A DNA stretch of 56,994 bases. Origin: Streptomyces ureilyticus. Its GTDB lineage: Bacteria; Actinomycetota; Actinomycetes; Streptomycetales; Streptomycetaceae. Position 1 is the stretch's first letter; each line of letters begins with the position of its first letter. The stretch is from the NCBI RefSeq assembly GCF_011045025.1, contig NZ_JAAKZX010000040.1:1-56994 (forward strand), in the 5' to 3' direction. The position numbers were made by a program, and so were the translations under genes. A model generated the notes under the pieces. That model had not been told where the DNA came from, searched no databases, and saw only the letters and a program-made list of their open reading frames with translations. Shown here one piece after another: positions 17,051-24,341 of the stretch.

Positions 17051-17557
17051 TCAGGCGGGTCCGGTTGGGAAACGGGTTGCCGGGGACTGCCCGGGGGGTG
17101 CGTCCTCCACCTGCTGCACGATGGTGCCGTCCGGCCGTCCGTCCGGGGTGTCCGCGCTGGTGGAAAGCCAGGACCAGGCGCCCAAGGCCAAAGTGATCGC
17201 GGCAGCCGTGACCATTACGCGGCTGACGCGCCGGAGCCTGGCGCGGCCGTCCAGCTCCCGCCAGGTCGGGCCGGCCCACGGGTCGTCCGGCTGCCACATT
17301 TCGCCCACCGCGTCCGTCTCACAGTAGGCCGGCTTTTCATACGGATGCCGCGACCGCCGCTCCGCACTGTCCGCGTCGATAGTTCCGGGGTGCCGCCGCG
17401 TCGCGCGCTCCCGGGCGGAGGGTTCCCTGGGAGCGGAACGACGAATGGCGCCCTCGCTGTCCGCGAGGAACTTCAGCCAGACCTCCTCGGAGCCGGACAG
17501 CGTGCCGTCCCTCTCTTCGGGCGTCCCCTGGCCGCCGCCTGGCCCTTGGGTGGTCAT
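17051..17557 (-). CDS. Hypothetical protein with a single membrane helix
   Basis: 168 residues. The ATG at 17557 has a strong ribosome site (AAGGGGGG). Residues 1-110 are hydrophilic and rich in Arg, Glu and Ser. They include MWQPDDPWAGPTWRELDGRA just before one hydrophobic helix (about 115-132), and a short Pro/Asp-rich tail lies beyond it. I do not recognise a family. A membrane-anchored cytoplasmic protein is the simplest reading. A TTGCAT-type palindrome is 184 bp upstream. Confidence 0.65.
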   Translation of the reverse strand: MTTQGPGGGQGTPEERDGTLSGSEEVWLKFLADSEGAIRRSAPREPSARERATRRHPGTIDADSAERRSRHPYEKPAYCETDAVGEMWQPDDPWAGPTWRELDGRARLRRVSRVMVTAAAITLALGAWSWLSTSADTPDGRPDGTIVQQVEDAPPGQSPATRFPTGPA

Positions 17558-17901
17558 GATCCCCCCTTCCCCTCCTGTTCACGTTTGTGGACAGTGCCCG
17601 CCTCACCCCTGAACATTCCGCGCGACTCCGCGCTCGGCGGGGGGCCGACGGCCTGCCGGTGCCGTCCTGTGCCGCATTGCCTTGCCGGTTCCCTCCTGGG
17701 CGCCGGACAGCAGTCGGCCGTCGGCTCCCCTGCCTGATCATTGCATGGTGCAAAATGAGATCGCCAGGCTTTGGGTCACTTTCCGCTACGCCTCGGGCGG
17801 CGGGGCGTGTGCCGCGGTGGCTGTCTGTGGATGTCGCGCCGGACGCATGGCCCGCATCCCCGGTGGTGTGAGAGGTAGGTGGGCCGGGCGACTCGACCCA
17901 C
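17558..17901. other. Intergenic region with a TTGCAT palindrome
   Basis: 344 bp between the hypothetical gene start and the end of the F420-type gene. Short plus-strand frames are open here, but none has a convincing ribosome site or recognisable product. The only structure seen is the palindrome at 17741-17753 and a TGTGGACA-type 9-mer near 17585. Confidence 0.5.
17741..17753. promoter_or_regulatory. TTGCAT palindrome, copy 2
   Basis: TTGCATGGTGCAA has perfect 5-bp arms (TTGCA/TGCAA) around TGG and matches the 20388 copy at 11 of 13 positions. It lies in the region upstream of the leftward hypothetical gene. Confidence 0.55.
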
Positions 17902-18423
17902 CTACTCGATTCCGCGTCGGGGGCGGCGGCTTCCGTAGGCGTCGTCGAGCCGGACGAAGGGGATGGTTCGCCCCGCCTCGCGGAACGACGCCTCACCGCC
18001 GTCCGCAGGAAGGCCCATGAAGGCGCACAGGCGGCGGGCCGTACGGGGGTGCCGCCGGGCGTAGTCGGCCATGGCCTCGGCGCCTTCGTCGGGTGAGAGG
18101 AAGCGGGCGGTGACGGCGCGCAGGCGGTTGCCGGACTGGATGAGGGTCTTCGGCTGCCGACGCAGGTTCTGGTACCAGTCGGCCTTCGGCCCGAAGCCGG
18201 AGGCGACGGTCCAGCTCGCACCGGCCGGGTCGTGGGACACCACTTCCAGGATCACCCGGCGGTCGAGGCCGCTGAAACGGCCGACGTGGTGCAGCAGGAG
18301 GAACCGTTTCCCGAAGAGCGGCCCCAGCCCCACGCGGAAGAGCAGGATCGGCAGCCGCACGGCCAGGCGCCGCCACCCGGTGGGGAGTTGGGTACGGCGA
18401 GGTGCGCTGTCGCTGTGCGCCAT
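17902..18423 (-). CDS. F420/deazaflavin-dependent nitroreductase-family protein (DUF385, Ddn-like)
   Basis: 173 residues from the ATG at 18423, chosen because GGAAGG lies 6 nt upstream; an ATG 15 nt earlier has none. The split-barrel pattern of the family is seen in GKRFLLLHHVGRFSGLDRRV, then VVSHDPAGASWTVASGFGPK, ADWYQNLRRQPKTLIQSGNR and the C-terminal IPFVRLD. Members use deazaflavin F420 for reduction of quinones or other substrates. It is divergent from the phosphatase gene, sharing a region with a TTGCAT-type site. Confidence 0.8.
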   Translation of the reverse strand: MAHSDSAPRRTQLPTGWRRLAVRLPILLFRVGLGPLFGKRFLLLHHVGRFSGLDRRVILEVVSHDPAGASWTVASGFGPKADWYQNLRRQPKTLIQSGNRLRAVTARFLSPDEGAEAMADYARRHPRTARRLCAFMGLPADGGEASFREAGRTIPFVRLDDAYGSRRPRRGIE

Positions 18424-18508
18424 GGTCACCTTCCGCATATCGGGAATGTCGGCTCACGGACTCGATTGGATAAAGGCCCCGGGTCGGGAGCCTCCTCACT
18501 CGGGCAAC

Positions 18509-18525
18509 CTTTGCATAGTCTAAAG
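18509..18525. promoter_or_regulatory. TTGCAT palindrome-like site, copy 3
   Basis: CTTTGCATAGTCTAAAG lies between the divergent F420-type and PP2C genes. The left half matches the other copies and the right half is degenerate, though the outer CTTT/AAAG arms are symmetrical. A CATAGT hexamer inside it resembles a -10 box facing the phosphatase gene. Confidence 0.4.
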
Positions 18526-18592
18526 GTGGGGGAGGCGCGCCTGCGGAGGAAAGGGGCGGCTCTCGAGCGCCTCGACACCGCTGGAGTACGCC

Positions 18593-19660
18593 ATGACCGA
18601 CCACAAGCCGCCATCGAGCTTGACGGTGCTCTCCTGGATGCCGGTGCTGGTGATGGCCGCGGTGGCGGTCGCGGACGTCGTGTCCGGGCCGGGGGTGGGA
18701 TTTCTCCCGCTCGTGTCGCTCGGGCCCGCGTTCTCCGGGCTGGTCGGAGGGTGGCGTCGTACGGCGGTGTTCGGACTGGCGGCACTGGTGCTGTGCGTGG
18801 CACTCGGGCTGTACGACGGGCTGCTGTTCGAGGAGCGACGCGGTTTCACGGCTCTGGCGTCGGTGGCGGGCGTGACGGGGGTGGGCATCGCGGCAGCCGT
18901 GATGCGCTCGCGGCGCGAGGAGGAGCTGGCCAGTGTCCGGTCGATCGCGGAGGTGGCCCAGCGGGTGCTGCTGCGGCCGGTGCCGCTGACGGCGGGGCCG
19001 CTGCAGGCAGCGGTGTCGTACACCTCGGCCGTCGCAGAGGCGCGCATCGGCGGAGATCTGTACGAGGTGGTCGCCTCGCCGCACGGCATCCGGGTGATCG
19101 TGGGCGATGTGCAGGGCAAGGGCCTGGCCGCCGTGGAGACGGCGGCCGTCGTCCTCGGTGCCTTCCGGGAGGCGGCGCACGACGAGCCGGACCTGGCGGG
19201 GCTCGGTGAGCGCCTGGAGCGGAGCGTGGCCCGGGAGCTGGAGGGCGAGAAGTTCGTCACCGCGATCCTCGCCGAGATCGGCGCACGCCACGAGGCCGTC
19301 TTCCTCAACTACGGCCATCCGGCCCCGATGGTCGTACGCCGTAACGGCACCGCCGACTTCCCGCAGCCGCCCGCCTACGCCCTTCCGCTGGGGCTGGGCG
19401 CTCACGGAGGCGAGGGCCCGAAGCCTTATCGGGTGGACTTCGCCCCCGGCGAGCAGCTCTTGCTGTACACCGACGGCGTCACCGAGGCCCGCGACGAGGA
19501 GGGCCGCTTCTATCCCGTCGGCGAGCGCGCGCACCTGCTGAAGGATCCCGACGCGCACCGTGCCCTGGAGGCGCTGCGTGCGGACCTTGCCCAGCATGCT
19601 GACGGGCCGCCCCACGACGACGCCGCGATGCTCCTGCTCCGGTACCACGGTCATGGGTAG
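18593..19660 (+). CDS. Membrane PP2C (SpoIIE/RsbU-like) serine phosphatase
   Basis: 355 residues. Three to four membrane helices occupy about 12-105, then the PP2C domain runs about 125-355. Metal-binding elements include EARIGGDLYEVV, VGDVQGKGLAAVE, NYGHPAPMVV, LLLYTDGVTEARDEEG and the terminal DDAAMLLLRY. This class usually dephosphorylates anti-sigma-factor antagonists in response to a membrane signal. No anti-sigma kinase is adjacent. The following MarR gene is 58 bp downstream on the same strand. Confidence 0.85.
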   Translation: MTDHKPPSSLTVLSWMPVLVMAAVAVADVVSGPGVGFLPLVSLGPAFSGLVGGWRRTAVFGLAALVLCVALGLYDGLLFEERRGFTALASVAGVTGVGIAAAVMRSRREEELASVRSIAEVAQRVLLRPVPLTAGPLQAAVSYTSAVAEARIGGDLYEVVASPHGIRVIVGDVQGKGLAAVETAAVVLGAFREAAHDEPDLAGLGERLERSVARELEGEKFVTAILAEIGARHEAVFLNYGHPAPMVVRRNGTADFPQPPAYALPLGLGAHGGEGPKPYRVDFAPGEQLLLYTDGVTEARDEEGRFYPVGERAHLLKDPDAHRALEALRADLAQHADGPPHDDAAMLLLRYHGHG

Positions 19661-19718
19661 GGGAAATCGGTTCCCATCGCAGGGATGAGCGGTGACTTCG
19701 GCGCGGTAGAAAGGACGT

Positions 19719-20255
19719 ATGCCGGAGCGCGAGACCCCCGCGGGGGCGATGGAAGATGTTGACGCGGTGACCCGTGCGGTGCTGACGGCGTCACGGCTGC
19801 TGGTGGCGGTCTCCGCTCGCTCCCTCGCCGAGGTCGAGGAGAGAGTGACGCTCCCGCAGTTCAGGATGCTGGTGGTGCTGTCCACACGCGGGGCCACGAA
19901 GCTGGTTACGCTCGCCGACCTGCTCCAGGTGGCGCCGTCCACCGCGATGCGGATGGTCGACCGGCTGATCGCGACCGGGCTCGCGGACCGGCACCTCAAC
20001 CCCGGCAACCGCCGCGAGACCCTCCTGCAGCTCACCGCGGAGGGGAGCCGTACGGTCGAGGACGTCACCGCCCGGCGCCGCGCCGAGATCGCCGCGATCG
20101 TCGAGCGGCTCACCCCTACGCAGCGGCTGGCCCTCATCGAGGCCCTCAACGCCTTCAACGAGGCCGGCGGAGAGCCGCTCGTGACGGCTCTGGATGATGC
20201 GGAACCGCACCCGTTGGGCTGGGCGGTGGACGTCCCGGTGGCCCGGGACGCCTGA
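19719..20255 (+). CDS. MarR-family transcriptional regulator
   Basis: 178 residues. The winged helix spans about 40-125: FRMLVVLSTRGATKLVTLAD, the recognition segment VAPSTAMRMVDRLIATGLAD and the wing with RETLLQLTAEGSRTV. The ATG at 19719 has AAAGGA just upstream. The family binds short palindromes and is released by small ligands. It lies in the middle of four nearby TTGCAT-type palindromes, making it the natural candidate to bind them. None of them lies directly before its own start. Confidence 0.85.
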   Translation: MPERETPAGAMEDVDAVTRAVLTASRLLVAVSARSLAEVEERVTLPQFRMLVVLSTRGATKLVTLADLLQVAPSTAMRMVDRLIATGLADRHLNPGNRRETLLQLTAEGSRTVEDVTARRRAEIAAIVERLTPTQRLALIEALNAFNEAGGEPLVTALDDAEPHPLGWAVDVPVARDA

Positions 20256-20267
20256 CAAAACCGCCCC

Positions 20268-20305
20268 GGCACTCCGGCCGGATGGCCCGAGGCACTCCGG
20301 CCGGA
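20268..20305. repeat. 15-bp direct repeat after the MarR gene
   Basis: GGCACTCCGGCCGGA occurs at 20268-20282 and 20291-20305. Each copy contains the 10-bp palindrome TCCGGCCGGA. It may act as a terminator or be a decayed duplication. Confidence 0.6.
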
Positions 20306-20387
20306 CGGTCTGAAACCGGCGCGCAGGCGGACGGAGCCCTCGAGGCACCGTCGTATTCGAGTACCGCTTCTCAGTGCCTGGCGGGTT

Positions 20388-20400
20388 TTGCATAATGCAA
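20388..20400. promoter_or_regulatory. TTGCAT palindrome, copy 4 (perfect)
   Basis: TTGCATAATGCAA has perfect 6-bp arms around a single central A and overlaps a CATAAT hexamer that resembles a -10 box. It lies 34 bp before the start of the downstream membrane protein gene, so binding there should block transcription. Confidence 0.65.
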
Positions 20401-20433
20401 GGGAGCCGGGCAACGCTGGGAGGGGAGACGCGC

Positions 20434-21183
20434 ATGCGCCGAAGACGTCGCCCCGGGCCCATGCCGGAAGCGCACCTGATGGCGCATCTGCGGAGCACGG
20501 TGTGGGGGCCCGCCGAATTCGTCGGCCTGCCGCCGTGGTGGCTGGCAGCTGAAGGGCTCCTGGTCGGATGTCTTGGAGCGGGGGCGATCGTCGGGGCTGC
20601 GGTCGTCGGTGCCTGGTACGGGATTCCCGGGCTGGCGGGCGGCGAGGGCGGCCTGGTGTGTGCTGTCGCGCTCGTTCTGTATCTCTGCGTGGTGCGGGCC
20701 GGACGCGCGCTGGTCGGCATCGTCGCCCTGCTCGGGGTCTGCCTCGCGCTTCAGGCGCCCCAGGCGGCCGTGGGCCTGGTTCTGGCGGAGCGGGGGCGAG
20801 TCGAGTCCGCAGTGGTGACGGCGGTCGAGGGCGGGCCGGGAGCCCTCTCCGGCCGCGGACGCTACCTCTGCTCGGTGGCCGACAGTGACGGCGTACCGCT
20901 GAAGGTCCGCATCTGGCGCGGTTGCGGCCAGGCCACCCAGCCCGGCGACGAGCTCGCCGTCGTGTGCGACGCGAAGGGGCACGTGCCGCCGCGCGGCATG
21001 GAGGCCGGAACGTCCCCGTCGGGCCCCCTGCGAGGCCTGGGCGGCTGGGCGGCCACGCTCGTCACCGCGTGTGTGGTCGCCGTCGTGCGCTCCTATCGGC
21101 TCTCCCGCACCTCATCCGGCCCTCCTGGCCGGCAGGCCTCCGCGGCGGGACCGGACAGGGCGGCTCAGCCGCCGCCTTGCTGA
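20434..21183 (+). CDS. Membrane protein of unknown function
   Basis: 249 residues from the ATG at 20434 (ribosome site GGGAGGGGA). An earlier GTG frame start at 20374 would lie upstream of the palindrome and is rejected. The N-terminus is Arg-rich (MRRRRRPGPM), followed by hydrophobic helices at about 40-62, 65-85 and 88-110. A soluble segment comes next with two cysteines (YLCSVADSDG, RIWRGCGQATQPGD), then a last helix near 205-222. The soluble part sits between helices and could be extracytoplasmic. No family recognised. Confidence 0.65.
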   Translation: MRRRRRPGPMPEAHLMAHLRSTVWGPAEFVGLPPWWLAAEGLLVGCLGAGAIVGAAVVGAWYGIPGLAGGEGGLVCAVALVLYLCVVRAGRALVGIVALLGVCLALQAPQAAVGLVLAERGRVESAVVTAVEGGPGALSGRGRYLCSVADSDGVPLKVRIWRGCGQATQPGDELAVVCDAKGHVPPRGMEAGTSPSGPLRGLGGWAATLVTACVVAVVRSYRLSRTSSGPPGRQASAAGPDRAAQPPPC

Positions 21184-21308
21184 TCATTCGGCAGTCGGGC
21201 CGGGCGGCGCCGGGTGCCGAGCCGCTCACCCGTCCGGACGCGCCGGCAGGGCATGGCGGCGGGCGGCGGCCAGGATGGAGGGTGCTGTCCGAGGTACGAG
21301 GGAGAGGC

Positions 21309-22487
21309 ATGACCGAGGCCGACGCCGACAGGTCCGGGAGCAGTCCGCCCTCGGGGTATCGCGATCCAAGGTCCGCCGTGGACGACCTTCGGCGCGTCGG
21401 AGCGAACCCGGATTTCTGGTACCCGGTCGCACTGTCCCGGAGTGTGCGCACAGGACGGGTGCTCGCGACCGCGTTCGCAAGCGAGAGCATCGCCCTCTAC
21501 CGCGGGGCGAGCGGAACCGTCCACGCGCTGGAGGACCGGTGCGCCCACCGGCAGGTGCCGCTGAGTATGGGTGTCGTGGAGGGCGAGACACTCCGCTGCT
21601 GCTATCACGCGTGGGCCTATCGCGGCGACGGCCGCATCTCTCAGATCCCGTACCTGTCCAAAGGCGATGGCCGGCCGCCGCGCGGCGTGCGCGGCTACCC
21701 GGTCCGCGAGGCGTACGGCCTCGTGTTCGTCTTCCCGGGCGACCCGGAGAAAGCAGCGGTCACCGCGCTGCCCGACCTGCCGGCCTTCCGCTCACCGAAG
21801 TACAGGACCATGACCTTCTCCCGGACGGTGCGCTGCCACTACTCGTTCATGCACGAGAACCTGCTCGACATGAACCACCAGTTCCTCCACCGGGGCGTCG
21901 TCGGCAGGCTCCACCCGGAGTTGCTGGAGTACCGGACCGGCCCACGGTCGGTGGAGGCCACGTACCTGTTCACCCATGCCGGCGGGAAGCGGAACCGCGG
22001 CGCCTCCCTGCTGGCCGCCGAAGGCATGGGCGGCGGGGACTCCCGCGACGTCATGACGATCCGCACCGCATACCCGTACCAGACACTCGACCTCGTCCCG
22101 GAGAACGCCGAGCGTCCGGCCTTCAGCCTCTGGGCCGCGTACGTGCCCGAGGACGCCGAGCAGCGCAGCTGTCACGCCTACGGCCTCCTCATGATCGAGA
22201 GGCCCGGGATTCCCGGCGCCCTTCATCTCGCCTGGCCGCTCATCAGGCGCTTTGCCGAGCGCGTGTTCGCCGAGGACCGCATGGCCGTTGAAGCCGAGCA
22301 GCGGGCCTGGGAGCAACAGGGCGAGGACCGCAACCACGAGGTCTCCCCCCTGATCCTCGACGTACGCGAGGTGCTGCGCGCCAACGGCATCCCTGTCCGC
22401 CTTCAAGCCGCCGCGAGCAGCACCGCCGAGGCCCGCAGCACCGCTGGGGCCTGCGACGGCCCGGAGCCAGTGTCCGGCCACGACTGA
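21309..22487 (+). CDS. Rieske [2Fe-2S] non-heme iron oxygenase, alpha-type
   Basis: 392 residues; ATG at 21309 with GGGAGAGG upstream. The N-terminal Rieske domain has the C-x-H ... C-x2-H ligands in DRCAHRQVPL and LRCCYHAWAY (about residues 77-102). The catalytic domain follows, with the mononuclear iron motif in HENLLDMNHQFLHRG. This architecture is that of terminal oxygenases (ring hydroxylases, demethylases, VanA-like), which need a separate reductase; none is next to it. The substrate is not predictable. The Ala/Ser-rich C-terminal tail (after RLQAAASS) looks disordered. Confidence 0.85.
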   Translation: MTEADADRSGSSPPSGYRDPRSAVDDLRRVGANPDFWYPVALSRSVRTGRVLATAFASESIALYRGASGTVHALEDRCAHRQVPLSMGVVEGETLRCCYHAWAYRGDGRISQIPYLSKGDGRPPRGVRGYPVREAYGLVFVFPGDPEKAAVTALPDLPAFRSPKYRTMTFSRTVRCHYSFMHENLLDMNHQFLHRGVVGRLHPELLEYRTGPRSVEATYLFTHAGGKRNRGASLLAAEGMGGGDSRDVMTIRTAYPYQTLDLVPENAERPAFSLWAAYVPEDAEQRSCHAYGLLMIERPGIPGALHLAWPLIRRFAERVFAEDRMAVEAEQRAWEQQGEDRNHEVSPLILDVREVLRANGIPVRLQAAASSTAEARSTAGACDGPEPVSGHD

Positions 22488-22562
22488 CTCCCGAGGCGGC
22501 GGGCGCGGAGCCGGGCGGGCATCGGAAGCCGGACGTGTTCGTCGCCGACGACGTCCCGCTGC

Positions 22563-23369
22563 CTACGCCTGATGTTCCTCGTCGGTCTTGAACAGCGACT
22601 CGACAAGTTCCAGGCGCAGTTGTTCCGGGTCCTTGCTGACCAGCTCCGGTACCTGCCGGTTCCACTCCTCCGCCGCTTCGTCCAGCGCCTCGGCGAAGGC
22701 TGCGCGGGCCCGCCGTCGGAAGACGGCCATGGCGACGGGGAGCAGCAGACGGGCGAAGGAGCGGCCCGTGACTCGTACCTTGACGGTGACTCGCCACCGC
22801 CCGTCCTGTGCCGGACGCGGTACGACCGTCGCCGTGGCGCGGGTGAGTGGGTGGTCGAGGGTGCCGGTGACGGGTGGCCCCGTGCGGCGGCCGCGGCCCG
22901 CTGCGGACGGCCACCACGCGCCGAGGTCAAGGTGGAGGCGTCCGCTGCCGCTGGTGTACCTCGTCCATCTGCCGCCGCTTGCCTGCGCCTTCCCCGAGAG
23001 CTCCGCTTCCCGTGGCCGTTCGACGCTGGTGAGTCTGAGCGTGCAGACCATATGCGTGGGTTTGTGGGGGTTGTCGTCGAGGGCGACCATCTCCAGGGCC
23101 GTCTCCCGCCGCCGGTCCCAGGCCAGGACCGTGAGCGCCGCGTCGAGATCCGGCCCCTCCTCGTCGCTCTCGGGGTGGTAACGGGCGCCTCGCTGCAGAT
23201 GGCGTCCCTTGTCCAGGAACAGTTCGGGCAGGTGACGTCCGTCGGGCAGCCGCAGCCGTGCCCCGTCCTCTTCGAGACTCTCTGCGAGGTCGTGGAGCAT
23301 GACGACGCACGACTCGAACCAGCGGCGGGGTACGGGGGTGAGTGTCACCGTGTGCTGAAAGCGGGCCAT
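22563..23369 (-). CDS. Hypothetical protein
   Basis: 268 residues from the ATG at 23369 (MARFQHTVTLTPVPRRWFES). It is predicted soluble and mixed alpha/beta: a charged first half with DGRHLPELFLDKGRHLQRGA and a second half with strands (GRWRVTVKVRVTGRSFARLL) ending in an amphipathic C-terminal helix region (EEWNRQVPELVSKDPEQLRL). No motif recognised. It is convergent with the Rieske gene and divergent from the YqiJ-flotillin genes. Confidence 0.6.
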   Translation of the reverse strand: MARFQHTVTLTPVPRRWFESCVVMLHDLAESLEEDGARLRLPDGRHLPELFLDKGRHLQRGARYHPESDEEGPDLDAALTVLAWDRRRETALEMVALDDNPHKPTHMVCTLRLTSVERPREAELSGKAQASGGRWTRYTSGSGRLHLDLGAWWPSAAGRGRRTGPPVTGTLDHPLTRATATVVPRPAQDGRWRVTVKVRVTGRSFARLLLPVAMAVFRRRARAAFAEALDEAAEEWNRQVPELVSKDPEQLRLELVESLFKTDEEHQA

Positions 23370-23631
23370 GCGCCAATGGTGGCCGTCCGACGGTGCCGAG
23401 TCAGGGGGTGACCCGGCAGCGACGAGCCCGGTCTGGTTGCCGGTTTCCGGGCCATCCCTCTGGTGCATCAGGAGGACGACGTTCGTTTCCTGGAGTGCCC
23501 CGCCTCTTGATGCGCCAGTGACGCCCTCTTAGCGGGAACCGGCATGGAGGCCCGGGTGAATGCTGCCGGGATCCGGCAATGCGAGGGCGGGTCTCCCGCA
23601 GGGAAGATGTCCTCGGGGGAAGCCGCAGGTA

Positions 23632-23679
23632 GCCCTGGTGCCGGGTATCGGCAGGGACGCCGATACCCGGCACCAGGGC
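23632..23679. other. Long perfect hairpin between divergent genes
   Basis: A perfect 21-bp inverted repeat (23632-23652 with 23659-23679) has a 6-nt loop AGGGAC. It lies in the 360-bp gap between the hypothetical gene and the yqiJ-like gene, 51 bp before the latter's start. It is not positioned as a terminator of either annotated gene. No gene is seen in the rest of the gap. Confidence 0.8.
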
Positions 23680-23729
23680 CTGTTCCTCTCCACAGACCAG
23701 ATGCGATGACGTGATGAGCGGGGGTGGAC

Positions 23730-24263
23730 ATGCGGGCCTTTCTCGAAGCGGCCAGCGGCTTTCCCACCCTCCTGTTCACCGCCGCCCTCGTCGTGGCCGT
23801 CGGATTCTGGGTTCTCGTCGCCTTCGGCGCGGCCGGCTCCGACAGCTTCGACGCGGAGGCGGACCTCGACGCCTGGGGCATGGGCGGGGTGCCGGTCGCG
23901 GTCGCATTCTCATTGCTGACGGTGCTTGCCTGGTTCCTCAGCCTGGGGGCGGCGATCCTGCTGGACGCGTACGTGCCCTCGGGAATCCTCGGCGGACTGC
24001 TGCGCCTGGTGGTGCCGATCGGGGTGCTGCTCGCCGCCTGGCGGCTGACCTGCCTGTTCGTACGGCCGCTGCACCGCCTCTGCCCCGATGAACCCGAGCC
24101 GCCCCGGCGCACCGAGGTCACCGAGGCCCGCGTCGGCGACGGCGCGACCTCGCCGCATGCCGCCCCCGACGTCGAGGAACCCGTCCGCCCCATGCCGCGT
24201 GCCGCCGTGCTCGACCCGCGGGATCGCGCCGACGCGCTCAGTCCGCGGGACCGCGCTGCCTGA
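23730..24263 (+). CDS. YqiJ-like inner-membrane protein preceding flotillin
   Basis: 177 residues from the ATG at 23730, which is well spaced from GCGGGGG; a GTG two codons earlier is too close to it. Three membrane helices lie at about 13-35, 55-80 and 88-108, in the arrangement of the YqiJ/NfeD-associated family that accompanies flotillins. The usual cytoplasmic OB-fold is not obvious: the C-terminal 65 residues are Pro/Arg/Glu-rich and low complexity (ending DPRDRADALSPRDRAA), so this may be a reduced form. It lies 78 bp before the flotillin gene. Confidence 0.7.
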   Translation: MRAFLEAASGFPTLLFTAALVVAVGFWVLVAFGAAGSDSFDAEADLDAWGMGGVPVAVAFSLLTVLAWFLSLGAAILLDAYVPSGILGGLLRLVVPIGVLLAAWRLTCLFVRPLHRLCPDEPEPPRRTEVTEARVGDGATSPHAAPDVEEPVRPMPRAAVLDPRDRADALSPRDRAA

Positions 24264-24341
24264 GCCGCGCCGCCACCCGGATACACCCCGGCGCCTTCCA
24301 CCCTCACCACTCAACTCCCTTACGCCTCAAGGACGTATGCC

